Source: Faecalibacterium prausnitzii
GTDB lineage: Bacteria > Bacillota > Clostridia > Oscillospirales > Ruminococcaceae
Assembly: GCF_003287405.1 (NCBI RefSeq)
Contig: NZ_PRLD01000004.1
Coordinates: forward strand, 1-64,000
DNA length: 64,000 bases
Reading direction: 5' to 3'
Position 1 is the stretch's first letter. Every line of letters starts with the position of its first letter. Positions 43,401 to 52,352 of this stretch are shown in pieces. The notes under the pieces were generated by a model. The model worked only from the letters and a program-made list of their open reading frames with translations. It made no database searches and was not told the origin of the DNA. The position numbers and the translations under genes were made by a program.

Positions 43401-43526
43401 AAAGTGTACTGCTATCGTCTTTTGCAAAAATACGGACGCGGCAGACCCAAAATTGTTTACAGCGGACGCAGCTCCGCTTTGAATTAAGCTGCACATCTTT
43501 TTATAAGAAAAAAGGAGTGCACAAGT

Positions 43527-44414
43527 ATGAAAGGCATTATTCTCGCCGGCGGTGCCGGCACACGGCTCTATCCTTTGACCATGGTCACCAGCAAACAGCT
43601 GCTGCCGGTCTACGACAAGCCGATGATCTACTATCCGCTGTCCACCCTTATGCTGGCGGGCATTCAGGATATCCTGATCATCTCTACCCCTACCGATACG
43701 CCCCGCTTTGAGGCGCTGCTGGGCGATGGCAGCCAGTACGGCATCCATCTGCAGTATAAGGTGCAGCCCTCCCCGGACGGTCTGGCACAGGCCTTTATTC
43801 TGGGCGAAGAGTTCATTGGCGATGACTGCTGCGCCATGATCCTGGGCGATAACATTTTCTACGGCAACGGCTTCTCCAAGCTGCTCAAGAGCGCTGCGGC
43901 CAATGCAGAGAACAAGGGTCGCTGCACCGTGTTCGGCTACTATGTGCAGGATCCCGAGCGCTTTGGCATCGTGGAGTTCGACAAGGACGGCAAGGTGCTC
44001 AGCGTGGAGGAAAAGCCCCAGCATCCCAAGTCCAACTATGCCATCACCGGTCTGTACTTCTACAACAAGGAAGTGGTGGAGATGGCAAAGCAGGTAAAGC
44101 CCTCTGCCCGCGGCGAGCTGGAGATCACCACCCTGAACGATATGTACCTGAAGAAGGACGAGCTGGATGTGCAGCTGCTGGGCCGCGGCTTTGCATGGCT
44201 GGATACCGGCACGATGGAAAGCCTTGTGGAGGCTGCCGACTTTGTGCACATGATCGAAAAGCGTCAGGGCATCAAGATCAGCGCACCGGAGGAGATCGCC
44301 TTTAAGTACGGCTGGATCGACCGCGACACCCTGCTGGAAAGCGCCCAGCGCTATGGCAAGAGCCCCTACGGCCAGCACCTGAAAAACGTGGCCGAAGGCA
44401 AGCTGCGCTACTAA
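43527..44414 (+). CDS. rfbA: Glucose-1-phosphate thymidylyltransferase
   Basis: 295 aa, normal length. First step of dTDP-L-rhamnose synthesis. [11 protein letters not shown] nucleotide loop, [17 protein letters not shown] (in part), LGDNIFYG and FAWLDTGTM are all intact. AAAGGAG precedes the start. It heads a transcript with rfbD 22 nt downstream. Confidence 0.96.
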   Translation: MKGIILAGGAGTRLYPLTMVTSKQLLPVYDKPMIYYPLSTLMLAGIQDILIISTPTDTPRFEALLGDGSQYGIHLQYKVQPSPDGLAQAFILGEEFIGDDCCAMILGDNIFYGNGFSKLLKSAAANAENKGRCTVFGYYVQDPERFGIVEFDKDGKVLSVEEKPQHPKSNYAITGLYFYNKEVVEMAKQVKPSARGELEITTLNDMYLKKDELDVQLLGRGFAWLDTGTMESLVEAADFVHMIEKRQGIKISAPEEIAFKYGWIDRDTLLESAQRYGKSPYGQHLKNVAEGKLRY

Positions 44415-44436
44415 GCATAAGGAAAGGCACATTGGT

Positions 44437-45351
44437 ATGAAAATCATTGTCACAGGCTGCAAAGGGCAGCTGGGCACGGAGCTGCTCAAGCAGCTGCAGG
44501 AGGGCCGCAGCGAGCTGGGCCCCATCCCCGAAAAGCTGCTCAACGCTACGGTGATCCCGGTGGATCTGCCGGAGCTGGATATCTCCAACTACAAGATGGT
44601 GGACGAGTTCGTGCGGCGCAACCGCCCGGATATCATCATCAACTGCGCCGCCTACACCAACGTGGACGGGTGCGAAGTGCACCACGACGATGCCTTTAAG
44701 GCAAACGCCCTTGGCCCCCGCAATCTGGCGCAGGCTGCCGAAAAGACCGGCGCACGGTTGGTGCACGTTTCCACCGACTATGTGTTTTCCGGCCGGGAAA
44801 ACGGCGGCATTCCGCAGGATGAAGCCACCCTGCCCGGGCCCATCAGCGCCTACGGCTCTACCAAGCTCATGGGTGAAAAGTATGTGGAGCAGTTCTGCCA
44901 CCGCCACTTCATCGTGCGTACCGCATGGCTGTACAGCTACTACGGCAAAAACTTTGTCAAGACCATCGTGAATGCCGGCAAAAAGTTCGGTAAGCTGGAG
45001 GTGGTCAACGACCAGTGCGGCAACCCCACCAACGCAGTCGACCTTGCCCACGAGATCCTGCAGCTGTGCGTGACCCACGAGTACGGCTTGTACCACTGCA
45101 CCGGCGAGGGCATCTGCTCGTGGTACGATTTTGCTGCCGAGATCATCCGCCTTTCCGGCGTAGATGCTACCGTAGCCCCCTGCACCAGCGAGGAGTACAA
45201 GGCAAAACACCCGGACAGCGCCGACCGCCCCAAGTGGAGCGCACTGGACAACCGGATGCTGCGCTGCACTGTGGGCAACGATGTCCGCGACTGGAAGGAC
45301 GCACTGGCCTGCTTCTTCGCCAACTGGGACGGCGAAAACGGCATGAAGTAA
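44437..45351 (+). CDS. rfbD: dTDP-4-dehydrorhamnose reductase
   Basis: 304 aa. NAD(P)H-binding TGCKGQLGTEL, the STDYVFSG block and catalytic YGSTKLMGEKYV (YxxxK) mark a RmlD short-chain reductase making dTDP-L-rhamnose. It lies between rfbA and a small membrane protein gene. The epimerase rfbC, which must act just before it, is not in the window. Confidence 0.95.
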   Translation: MKIIVTGCKGQLGTELLKQLQEGRSELGPIPEKLLNATVIPVDLPELDISNYKMVDEFVRRNRPDIIINCAAYTNVDGCEVHHDDAFKANALGPRNLAQAAEKTGARLVHVSTDYVFSGRENGGIPQDEATLPGPISAYGSTKLMGEKYVEQFCHRHFIVRTAWLYSYYGKNFVKTIVNAGKKFGKLEVVNDQCGNPTNAVDLAHEILQLCVTHEYGLYHCTGEGICSWYDFAAEIIRLSGVDATVAPCTSEEYKAKHPDSADRPKWSALDNRMLRCTVGNDVRDWKDALACFFANWDGENGMK

Positions 45352-45354
45352 AGA

Positions 45355-45394
45355 AGCCGTTTTCATAAGCGCACCGCTTACGAAAACAGCTTTT
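45355..45394 (+). terminator. Hairpin after rfbD
   Basis: AGCCGTTTTCATAAGCG pairs with CGCTTACGAAAACAGCT, followed by TTTAAAAC. Weak terminator or mRNA-processing hairpin between rfbD and the next gene. Confidence 0.55.
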
Positions 45395-45431
45395 AAAACA
45401 ACACCCCCTGCGGAAGAACTGAGGATGTATC

Positions 45432-45902
45432 ATGTTTGATGCGATTTTTAGCAGATCTGTCAAGATATTAAAGATCTTTGCAAAGGTGCAGTGTGTGCTG
45501 TCCTTTGTGCTTGCGGCCATGCTGTGCGGTTCGATCCATGAAGCACTGAAGCCCTTCAGCCAGTTTTCAGCCATCGTGGTGGGGCTGGTGGCCGCTGTGG
45601 TGCTGTGGGTGCTGCAGATGTTCCTTGCATGGGCACTGTATGCCTTTGCGGAGCTGGTGGAGTACACCAAAGAGACTCACAAGGAGCTCAGCAACATGAG
45701 CGAGGGTCTGGCACGGTACACCCAAGCCACCTATGAGGAAATCCACAGCATGAACAAAGGGCTGGAAGCATACGCCAAGGCCATGGGCAAGACCATGAAC
45801 AGCATGAACAAGAACCTCTACCTTGTGGCAAAGTACTGCTGCGCCGAGGAGGAACGCGCCCGCGCCGCAGCCCGCCCGCAGTCCGGGAACAACAACAAAT
45901 AA
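45432..45902 (+). CDS. Membrane protein with coiled-coil tail, unknown function
   Basis: 156 aa. Two membrane segments (about residues 21-42 and 47-70) are followed by a helical region ~75-140 with repeated (N)SMN/IHSMN-type words at 14-22-residue spacing, which suggests a coiled coil. It ends in a basic, Arg/Ala-rich tail. It lies between rfbD and rfbB, 20 nt before rfbB, hence in the rhamnose transcript. No family recognised; a scaffold for the glycan enzymes is conceivable but unproven. Confidence 0.7.
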   Translation: MFDAIFSRSVKILKIFAKVQCVLSFVLAAMLCGSIHEALKPFSQFSAIVVGLVAAVVLWVLQMFLAWALYAFAELVEYTKETHKELSNMSEGLARYTQATYEEIHSMNKGLEAYAKAMGKTMNSMNKNLYLVAKYCCAEEERARAAARPQSGNNNK

Positions 45903-45922
45903 ATAAAGGGGAATACTGACCT

Positions 45923-46987
45923 ATGAAAACCTATCTGATCACCGGCTGCGCCGGTTTTATCGGTTCCAACTTTGTGCACTATATGCTCAAAAAATACCCG
46001 GAGATCCTGCTGGTCAATCTGGATAAGCTGACCTACGCAGGCAATCTGGAAAACCTGAAGGACGTGGAGGGCGACCCCCGCCATGTGTTCGTGCAGGGCG
46101 ATATCTGCGATAAGGAGCTGGTGGAGAGCCTGTTTGCAAAGTACGATTTCGACTACGTCATCAACTTTGCCGCCGAGAGCCATGTGGACCGCTCCATCAA
46201 GAACCCCGAGATCTTTGTGCAGAGCAACGTGATGGGCACCGTCAACCTGCTGCAGCGCGCCAAGGAGGCATGGTACGACGCCGATGCCAAGACTTGGAAA
46301 GAGGGCAAGAAGTACCTGCAGGTCTCCACCGATGAGGTGTACGGCGCTCTGGGCGCAGACGGCTTCTTTATGGAGACCACGCCCCTGTGCCCCCACAGCC
46401 CCTACTCCTCCTCCAAGGCCAGCGCCGATATGTTCGTCATGGCCTTCCACGACACCTACGGGATGCCGGTGAACATCACCCGCTGCTCCAACAACTACGG
46501 CCCCTACCAGTTCCCGGAGAAGCTGATCCCCCTGATGATCAACAACGTCAAGCACCACAAGCAGCTGCCTGTCTACGGTGATGGTATGCAGATCCGCGAC
46601 TGGCTGTATGTGGAGGATCACTGCAAGGCCATTGATATGGTGGCCAACGGCGGCAAGATCGGCGAGGTGTACAACGTGGGCGGCCACAACGAGCGCCCCA
46701 ACATCTTCATCGTCAAGACCATCATCGCTCAGCTCCACGACCGTCTGCAGGACGAGGGCATCAGCGAGGAGCTGATCAAGCACGTTGCCGACCGTCTGGG
46801 TCACGACCGCCGCTACGGCATCGACCCCACCAAGATTAAGAACGATCTGGGCTGGTACCCCGAAACTCCCTTTGAGAAGGGCATCGTGCTGACCATTGAC
46901 TGGTACCTGAACCACGAGGAGTGGATGAACCACGTCACCAGCGGCGACTACCAGAACTACTATCAGGATATGTACAAGAATAAGTAA
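45923..46987 (+). CDS. rfbB: dTDP-glucose 4,6-dehydratase
   Basis: 354 aa. Second enzyme of dTDP-rhamnose synthesis. NAD-binding TGCAGFIGSNFV, AAESHVDRSI, STDEVYG and catalytic YSSSKASADMFV (YxxxK), then NNYGPYQFPEKLIPL, are intact. AAAGGGG precedes the start. Strong terminator follows at 47002. Confidence 0.96.
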   Translation: MKTYLITGCAGFIGSNFVHYMLKKYPEILLVNLDKLTYAGNLENLKDVEGDPRHVFVQGDICDKELVESLFAKYDFDYVINFAAESHVDRSIKNPEIFVQSNVMGTVNLLQRAKEAWYDADAKTWKEGKKYLQVSTDEVYGALGADGFFMETTPLCPHSPYSSSKASADMFVMAFHDTYGMPVNITRCSNNYGPYQFPEKLIPLMINNVKHHKQLPVYGDGMQIRDWLYVEDHCKAIDMVANGGKIGEVYNVGGHNERPNIFIVKTIIAQLHDRLQDEGISEELIKHVADRLGHDRRYGIDPTKIKNDLGWYPETPFEKGIVLTIDWYLNHEEWMNHVTSGDYQNYYQDMYKNK

Positions 46988-47001
46988 CAGACTGTAAATT
47001 T

Positions 47002-47039
47002 AAACTCCCCCTGCATCTCACGGTGCAGGGGGAGTTTTT
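47002..47039 (+). terminator. rfbB terminator
   Basis: AAACTCCCCCTGCA pairs with TGCAGGGGGAGTTT, followed by TTTTT. Confidence 0.9.
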
Positions 47040-47063
47040 GGTTCAAGTACAGCGCTTGCTTTC

Positions 47064-47096
47064 CCTGCGGAGCGGAGCGCATTTCAAATCGTCCCG
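47064..47096 (-). repeat. Partial composite-repeat module R7
   Basis: GGAGCGGAGCGCATTTCAAATCGTCC is a truncated module without its hairpin; it overlaps the last codons of the uridine-kinase-like gene. Confidence 0.5.
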
Positions 47097-47683
47097 CCTG
47101 CGGTGGTGTCCACCACAAAATCCGCGCTTTCGGCAACGCCATACTGCGCAAAATAACCCTCCTCCAGCGGCACCCACCGGGCGGCAAAATCCGCGTAGCG
47201 TGCGCCCTCCCGCGCTTGTAAGCGCCGGGTCTGCTCGGGCTTTGCGCAGGTCACGAATACCCGCAGCGTCTCGTAGGGGCGCAGCAGCGGGTGGTGGCTG
47301 TAACTGCCCTCTAAAATCACCAGCGGCTGCGCGGGCAGCTGCACCGGGGGTAGATAAGCCCCCTCCCGGCAGCTGTACGCCCGGTAGGCCACCGTCTGCC
47401 CCGCGTAGGCCAGGCGCAGCGCTTCGTCCCGCAGACGGGTAAGATCCATGTTGGCGCAGGGGGTGTGCGCCCAGTCCGGGATGCGCTGCGCGGGCGGCAG
47501 ATAGAAATCATCCGTGCGCAGCAGGGTGCAGCCGGGCAGCTGCGCCGCCAGCCCGTTGGCAAGGGTGGTCTTGCCGCTGCCGCAGCGGCCGTCCAGCGCC
47601 AGCACCAGCGGGCGGGTGGGCTTTTGCGCCAGCGCGGCGCTCAGCAGCGCAGACAGGGTGGACGCGGTGATGGGTGTGGGCAT
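47084..47683 (-). CDS. Uridine-kinase-like P-loop protein
   Basis: 199 aa. P-loop LALDGRCGSGKTTLANGLA, RTDDFYLP (substrate DDFY as in uridine kinase) and VILEGSYSHHP fit the uridine kinase/phosphoribulokinase group; similar proteins are annotated as uridine kinase or (d)NTP kinase-like in Clostridia. The true substrate is uncertain. The ATG at 47683 has AGGAGG nine bases upstream. Its 3' end runs into a partial copy of the dispersed repeat module, which supplies the final codons. Confidence 0.78.
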   Translation of the reverse strand: MPTPITASTLSALLSAALAQKPTRPLVLALDGRCGSGKTTLANGLAAQLPGCTLLRTDDFYLPPAQRIPDWAHTPCANMDLTRLRDEALRLAYAGQTVAYRAYSCREGAYLPPVQLPAQPLVILEGSYSHHPLLRPYETLRVFVTCAKPEQTRRLQAREGARYADFAARWVPLEEGYFAQYGVAESADFVVDTTAGGTI

Positions 47684-47812
47684 GGGGGTGAACCTCCTTG
47701 GCAGGGTGCGCCCCAAGGGGCAGACCCGAGAATATCCCCATTATACCACGACTGCCACCGGAAGGGTAGAGCGGGTGTGGTTTGTTATAAATAACTTTTT
47801 TGTCATAAAGGC

Positions 47813-47842
47813 TTGACACAGCCGGTGGTGCTGTGGTACACT
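47813..47842 (+). promoter_or_regulatory. Promoter of the DUF3793 gene
   Basis: TTGACA (47813-47818), 18 nt, TACACT (47837-47842). Confidence 0.75.
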
Positions 47843-47848
47843 ACTGAC

Positions 47849-47864
47849 GTTAGAAATAACTAAC
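47849..47864 (+). promoter_or_regulatory. Iron-regulator operator-like dyad
   Basis: GTTAGAAATAACTAAC, a GTTAG/CTAAC palindrome over the expected start site; related words occur before feoA and the DtxR-like gene. A second GGTTAGCTATG lies at ~47926. The rest of the 160-nt leader holds no gene. Confidence 0.55.
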
Positions 47865-48003
47865 CACATAAGACCCCACCGGCAGTGCCCGCAGCCCGAG
47901 CGTGCTGCTTCTTTTTTGAAGTGCTGGTTAGCTATGTCTTACTCATAACAGCCCGGCATCCGGGGCACACTGACCCTGACACCGCCGCCAAAGGAGAACC
48001 GCC

Positions 48004-48591
48004 ATGGAGCGTGATTTTGAGACCGTAATGATCGAACAATGTGCCCCGGTACTGGCGGGGCTGAAGCCTGCGGGGCTGTTCCGCTACGAAACGCGCGACC
48101 GTGCCGACCTTGCCCGGCGGGTGGCGGGCTGGAACGCCCAGCTGAACCCTAAGGGCTTGCAGGTGCGGGTGCTGCGGGGGTGCATCGCTACCCGGCAGTA
48201 TCTGGTGTACGTCTACCGCGCCGCCAAGCTGCAAACGGTGCTGGCAGATGCCGCCGTGCGCGGCTTTTTAGCCCGGGAGGGCTACCGTCTGCCGGAAGAT
48301 GCCGCGGACTGCGGTGCCTTGCTCGACCAGCTCAGCCTGCGTCTGTGCTGTGCGGCAGAGGCGGCGGATTTCCCCCACGAGATCGGGGTATTTCTGGGCT
48401 ATCCGCTGGAGGACGTCGTGGGCTTTATCCGGCACCGGGGCAAGTGCTTTACCTGCTGCGGATGCTGGAAATCCTACGGCGACCCCGCCGCCGCCCAGCA
48501 GCACTTTGACCAGCTGGCCAAGTGCACAGCGGTGTATCTGCGGCTGTTCCACAGCGGCACGCCCATTTTAAAGCTGGCAGTCGCCGCCTGA
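48004..48591 (+). CDS. DUF3793 family protein
   Basis: 195 aa. The C-terminal block FPHEIGVFLGYPLEDVVGFI followed by GKCFTCCGCWKSYGDPAAA is the DUF3793 signature. Biochemical role unknown; the family is commonly found beside ferrous-iron transport and flavodoxin genes in Clostridia, and here it shares operator-like TTAG/CTAA sites with feo. Three Cys (CFTCCGC) could bind metal. GGAGAAC precedes the start. Confidence 0.85.
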   Translation: MERDFETVMIEQCAPVLAGLKPAGLFRYETRDRADLARRVAGWNAQLNPKGLQVRVLRGCIATRQYLVYVYRAAKLQTVLADAAVRGFLAREGYRLPEDAADCGALLDQLSLRLCCAAEAADFPHEIGVFLGYPLEDVVGFIRHRGKCFTCCGCWKSYGDPAAAQQHFDQLAKCTAVYLRLFHSGTPILKLAVAA

Positions 48592-48689
48592 AAAATTGAT
48601 ATTCTCTTTTCAAATACTCTCTTTTATCCTGGCAACTCTCCTATGCTTCCGACACAGGAGAGAGCGATCCTCCTTTTTACACATGACCG

Positions 48690-48922
48690 CCCGGTGCAGT
48701 TTTGACCCCTGCGCCGGGCAGTCGTGCGTTTGGGGGAATGCGCTCCCGCGCGGGGTGGGACGATTGGGAATGCGCTGCGCTCCGCGGGGGAAGTTTCTGC
48801 CTGCCTTCAGCGTGCAGGGACGCTCCGCTGGGCCAGAGGCAGGGAGGGGTGTTCCGACTCCCCCCTCCCTACCTCTGGACTCCACCCACCCCGCAACGGG
48901 TCAAGGGCTGCTCGCCCTTGAC
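48690..48922 (+). repeat. Hairpin-rich repeat tract
   Basis: Between DUF3793 and feoA about 860 nt have no gene. This part holds GCCCGGTGCAG/CTGCGCCGGGC (48690-48720), a partial module GACGATTGGGAATGCGCTGC (48759-48786, R8), a long hairpin with CCAGAGGCAGGGAGGG and CCCTCCCTACCTCTGG arms (48833-48877) and GTCAAGGGC/GCCCTTGAC (48900-48922). 48592-48689 shows nothing. Confidence 0.55.
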
Positions 48923-49013
48923 AAACCTAAAGAAGAAGTCGAAGCACAAAAAAGCTAGCGCTGCGCCAGTCGGCGCTATCGCTTTAACGCTTTTTTCGCT
49001 TCTCCATTAAAAG

Positions 49014-49179
49014 CCCCTCAGTCGCTGCGCGACAGCTCCCCCAAGGGGGAGCGAGCACGCCCGCACACTTTGCGCTTGAGCCGGGAAGTGTACCGCTATG
49101 CCAAGGGCCCCATCCCAGAGGGGGCTGGCACGGCGATAGCCGTGACTGGGGGAGTTTAGCGCGTTAGCGCCTGAGAGGG
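49014..49179. repeat. REP/MITE-like palindromic element, copy 3
   Basis: CCCCTCAGTCGCTGCGCGACAGCTCCCCCAAGGGGG-type left end (49014-49049) and CTGGGGGAGTTTAGCG...CCTGAGAGGG right end form nested inverted repeats similar to copies 1 and 2. Confidence 0.65.
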
Positions 49180-49239
49180 TTTTCTCCGTCACCCTGCCCT
49201 ATAAAACTGCAAAACACTCCCTAAAAATGTAAACATTAG

Positions 49240-49267
49240 CTAACTTTATTTCAAAAAATAAAGTTAG
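49240..49267. promoter_or_regulatory. Palindromic operator-like site upstream of feo
   Basis: CTAACTTTATTT (49240-49251) and AAATAAAGTTAG (49256-49267) are exact inverted repeats. The second 12-mer recurs exactly upstream of the DtxR-like gene (52561-52572). Confidence 0.6.
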
Positions 49268-49355
49268 TCATTGATGATTTTGATAAAAATGCAGAGCGAT
49301 GCCGGCATAAAATTTGTTTGTTCATATAAACTAACTATGAGATATGAAAAATCTA

Positions 49356-49414
49356 TTGACAAGCTTGGTTAGCAGCGGTAAACTATCTACGCTGATAGTT
49401 ACGGCTGACTAACC
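49356..49414 (+). promoter_or_regulatory. feo promoter with overlapping operator
   Basis: TTGACA (49356-49361), 17 nt, TAAACT (49379-49384). Across it lie nested dyads GGTTAGCAGC/GCTGACTAACC-like (49367-49414) and AACTATC/GATAGTT. This fits control by a DtxR-family iron regulator. Confidence 0.7.
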
Positions 49415-49456
49415 ACCGCAGCATCACATATTTTTCAAGGGAAGGGGAGCACAGCG

Positions 49457-49672
49457 ATGATGCCTTTGACGATGACAAAAGCAGGCGAGACCGTCACCAT
49501 CCGCAGGATCAGCGGTAAGGACGAGGTGCGGCTGCATCTGGCCGAGCTGGGGTTCGTGGTTGGCAGCGAGGTGACCGTGGTCAACGAGATCGCGGGCAAC
49601 CTGATCGTGCAGGTCAAGCAGAGCCGTCTGGCACTGGATAAGACCATGGCAAGCCGCATCATGGTGTCCTGA
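49457..49672 (+). CDS. feoA: FeoA domain protein (first copy)
   Basis: 71 aa, a single SH3-like FeoA domain (ETVTIRRISGKDEVRLHLAELGFVVGSEV in part). FeoA assists the FeoB ferrous-iron channel from the cytoplasm. Start preceded by AAGGGGAG. Followed by a second feoA 51 nt on and then feoB. Confidence 0.92.
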   Translation: MMPLTMTKAGETVTIRRISGKDEVRLHLAELGFVVGSEVTVVNEIAGNLIVQVKQSRLALDKTMASRIMVS

Positions 49673-49723
49673 GCAGCGCCTTCCCGGTGCTGCATGAAAT
49701 ACTGCAAGGGAGGAACGAGTACG

Positions 49724-49945
49724 ATGAAAACACTGAAAGACGTAAAGGTGGGCGAAACCGCCACCGTGGCACGGCTGCACGGCGAAGGCCCGGTGAAGCG
49801 CCGCATCATGGATATGGGCATCACCAAGGGGGTGCAGATCTATGTGCGCAAGGTGGCACCGCTGGGCGACCCCATGGAGCTGACCGTGCGCAACTACGAG
49901 CTGAGCGTGCGCAAGGCCGACGCTGAGATGATCGAAGTGGTCTGA
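49724..49945 (+). CDS. feoA: FeoA domain protein (second copy)
   Basis: 73 aa. The FeoA domain block GPVKRRIMDMGITKGVQIYV is better conserved than in the first copy. The ATG at 49724 has AAGGGAGG; an in-frame ATG at 49694 precedes that site and is unlikely. 29 nt before feoB. Two tandem feoA genes are common in Firmicutes. Confidence 0.93.
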   Translation: MKTLKDVKVGETATVARLHGEGPVKRRIMDMGITKGVQIYVRKVAPLGDPMELTVRNYELSVRKADAEMIEVV

Positions 49946-49974
49946 TAAGACCAAAGGGAGGAAAGGTATCCGCA

Positions 49975-52161
49975 ATGAGCATTAAAATTGCACTGGCCGG
50001 CAACCCGAACTGCGGCAAAACGACCCTGTTCAACAACCTGACCGGCTCCAACCAGTATGTGGGCAACTGGCCCGGCGTTACTGTGGAAAAAAAGGAAGGC
50101 AAACTCAAGGGCGATAAGGACGTAATCATTCAGGATCTGCCCGGCATCTACTCGCTGTCCCCCTACACGCTGGAGGAAGTTGTCTCCCGTACTTACCTTG
50201 TAAAGGAGAAGCCCGACGCCATCCTGAACATCATCGACGGCACCAACATCGAGCGCAACCTCTACCTGACCACCCAGCTGATCGAGCTGGGCATCCCGGT
50301 GGTGATGGCTGTGAACATGATCGATCTGGTGCGCAAGAACGGCGATAAGATCGACCTGAAGAAGCTGAGCGCAGAGCTGGGCTGTCAGGCAGTGGAGATC
50401 AGCGCCCTGAAGGGCGAGGGCACCGAGGCAGCCGCAAAGGCTGCGGTAGCCGCCGCCAAGGCCGCCAAGACCGGCGAGCTGCCCCATGTGTTCACCGGCA
50501 GCGTGGAGCACGCCATTGCCCACATCGAAGAGTCCATTCAGGGCAAGGTGGATGACCGCTTCCTGCGCTGGTACGCCGTCAAGCTGTTCGAGCGCGACGA
50601 CAAGGTGCAGGATGAGCTGAAGCTGGACAAGACCCTGATGGATCACATCGACGAGCACATTCAGGACTGCGAAAAAGAGATGGACGATGACGCCGAGAGC
50701 ATCATCACCAACCAGCGCTATGCATACATCAACACCGTGGTGGGCAAGGCTGTCAAGAAGAAGGCCCGCGTGGAGCACCTGACCGTTTCCGATAAGATCG
50801 ACCGGATCGTTACCAACCGTGTGCTGGCACTGCCCATCTTTGCAGTGGTGATGTACCTGATGTACTCCCTGTCCATGGGCACCTCCATTGCGGACGGCGG
50901 CTGGGCCATCGGTACCTTTGCCACCGACTGGACCAACGATGTGCTCTTCGGTGAGATCGTTCCCAATGCGCTGGGCGGCTTTTTGGAAGGCATCGGCGTG
51001 GCGGGCTGGCTGTACGGCCTGATCATGGACGGCATCGTGGCCGGTGTGGGCGCGGTGCTGGGCTTTGTGCCCCAGATGCTGGTGCTGTTCTTCCTGCTGT
51101 CTATCCTGGAGGACGTGGGCTATATGTCCCGCGTGGCCTTTATCATGGACCGTATCTTCCGCAAGTTCGGCCTTTCCGGCAAGAGCTTCATCCCGGTGCT
51201 GGTGGGCACCGGCTGCGGCGTGCCGGGCGTTATGGCAAGCCGTACCATCGAGAACGAGCGTGACCGCCGCATGACCATCATGACCACCTGCTTTATCCCC
51301 TGCGGCGCAAAGATGCCCATCATCGGCCTGATCGCCGGTGCAATGTTCGGCGGCTCCTCGCTGGTGGCAGTGTCTGCCTACTTCATCGGCATGGCAGCCA
51401 TCATCTGCTCCGGCATCATGCTGAAAAAGACCAAGCTCTTCGCAGGTGATCCCGCTCCCTTCGTCATGGAGCTGCCCGCCTACCATGTGCCCGCATGGGG
51501 CAACGTGCTGCGGGCAACCTGGGAGCGCGGCTGGTCCTTCATCAAGCGCGCAGGCTCTGTGATTTTGCTCGCTACCGTTGTGCTGTGGTTTATGCAGGGC
51601 TTCGGCTTCGAGAACGGTGCCTTCGGTATGGTCGAGGATCAGGACAACTCCGTGCTGGCTGCTATCGCTACCAAGGTCGCATGGATCTTTGCACCTCTGG
51701 GCTTCGGCAACTGGCGTGCAACCGTCGCTTCCGTCTCCGGCCTGATTGCAAAGGAGAACGTGGTTGGTACCTTCGGTGTTCTGTATCACTTCGGCGGCGA
51801 GCTGTCTGAGAACGGCGACGAGATCTGGGCTGCTGTTGCGAAGGACTACACCGCCCTGTCCGCTTACGCCTTCATGATCTTCAACCTGCTGTGCGCTCCC
51901 TGCTTCGCTGCTATGGGCGCCATCAAGCGCGAGATGAATAACGGCAAGTGGACGGCCATCGCCATTGGTTACATGTGTGCTCTGGCCTACTGCTCTGCGC
52001 TGGTGGTGTATCAGCTGGGCGGCCTTATCACCGGCGAGGTGCACTTTGGCCTGTTCACCGTGGTGGCTGTTGTGGTGCTGGCAGCGTTTATCTACCTGAT
52101 GGTGCGCCCCAACAAGTACGCAAACAACAACGAAGTAAAGCTGGATACTTCCCGCATCTGA
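49975..52161 (+). CDS. feoB: Ferrous iron transporter FeoB
   Basis: 728 aa, full length. N-terminal GTPase: G1 GNPNCGKTT, G3 DLPG and G4 NMID; helical GDI region to ~270; then membrane Gate 1 and Gate 2 with GCGVPGVMASRT and FIPCGAKMPI. It imports Fe2+ across the cytoplasmic membrane. GGGAGGAAAGG precedes the start. Operon with two feoA genes and a Cys-rich peptide, behind an iron-type operator. Confidence 0.97.
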   Translation: MSIKIALAGNPNCGKTTLFNNLTGSNQYVGNWPGVTVEKKEGKLKGDKDVIIQDLPGIYSLSPYTLEEVVSRTYLVKEKPDAILNIIDGTNIERNLYLTTQLIELGIPVVMAVNMIDLVRKNGDKIDLKKLSAELGCQAVEISALKGEGTEAAAKAAVAAAKAAKTGELPHVFTGSVEHAIAHIEESIQGKVDDRFLRWYAVKLFERDDKVQDELKLDKTLMDHIDEHIQDCEKEMDDDAESIITNQRYAYINTVVGKAVKKKARVEHLTVSDKIDRIVTNRVLALPIFAVVMYLMYSLSMGTSIADGGWAIGTFATDWTNDVLFGEIVPNALGGFLEGIGVAGWLYGLIMDGIVAGVGAVLGFVPQMLVLFFLLSILEDVGYMSRVAFIMDRIFRKFGLSGKSFIPVLVGTGCGVPGVMASRTIENERDRRMTIMTTCFIPCGAKMPIIGLIAGAMFGGSSLVAVSAYFIGMAAIICSGIMLKKTKLFAGDPAPFVMELPAYHVPAWGNVLRATWERGWSFIKRAGSVILLATVVLWFMQGFGFENGAFGMVEDQDNSVLAAIATKVAWIFAPLGFGNWRATVASVSGLIAKENVVGTFGVLYHFGGELSENGDEIWAAVAKDYTALSAYAFMIFNLLCAPCFAAMGAIKREMNNGKWTAIAIGYMCALAYCSALVVYQLGGLITGEVHFGLFTVVAVVVLAAFIYLMVRPNKYANNNEVKLDTSRI

Positions 52162-52185
52162 TAGAAACGAAAGGGTGTATGCTGT

Positions 52186-52341
52186 ATGATGGAATTTATT
52201 GCAACAAACTTTAATCTGCCCACCATCATCGTGGCAGCGCTGGTATTCGGCGCGCTGGGCTGGGTCGTATGGCACACCCATAAGCACGGCGGCGGCTGCA
52301 GCTGCGGTGGCGATTGCAGCCACTGCAAGGGCTGCCACTGA
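52186..52341 (+). CDS. FeoB-associated Cys-rich membrane peptide
   Basis: 51 aa. One membrane span (about residues 12-30: LPTIIVAALVFGALGWVVW), then a His/Gly/Cys tail with CSCGGDCSHCKGCH, five Cys and four His able to bind iron. It matches the FeoB-associated Cys-rich protein family found after feoB in many Firmicutes. AAAGGGTG lies upstream, 24 nt after feoB. Confidence 0.88.
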   Translation: MMEFIATNFNLPTIIVAALVFGALGWVVWHTHKHGGGCSCGGDCSHCKGCH

Positions 52342-52352
52342 GCACTGAACCA

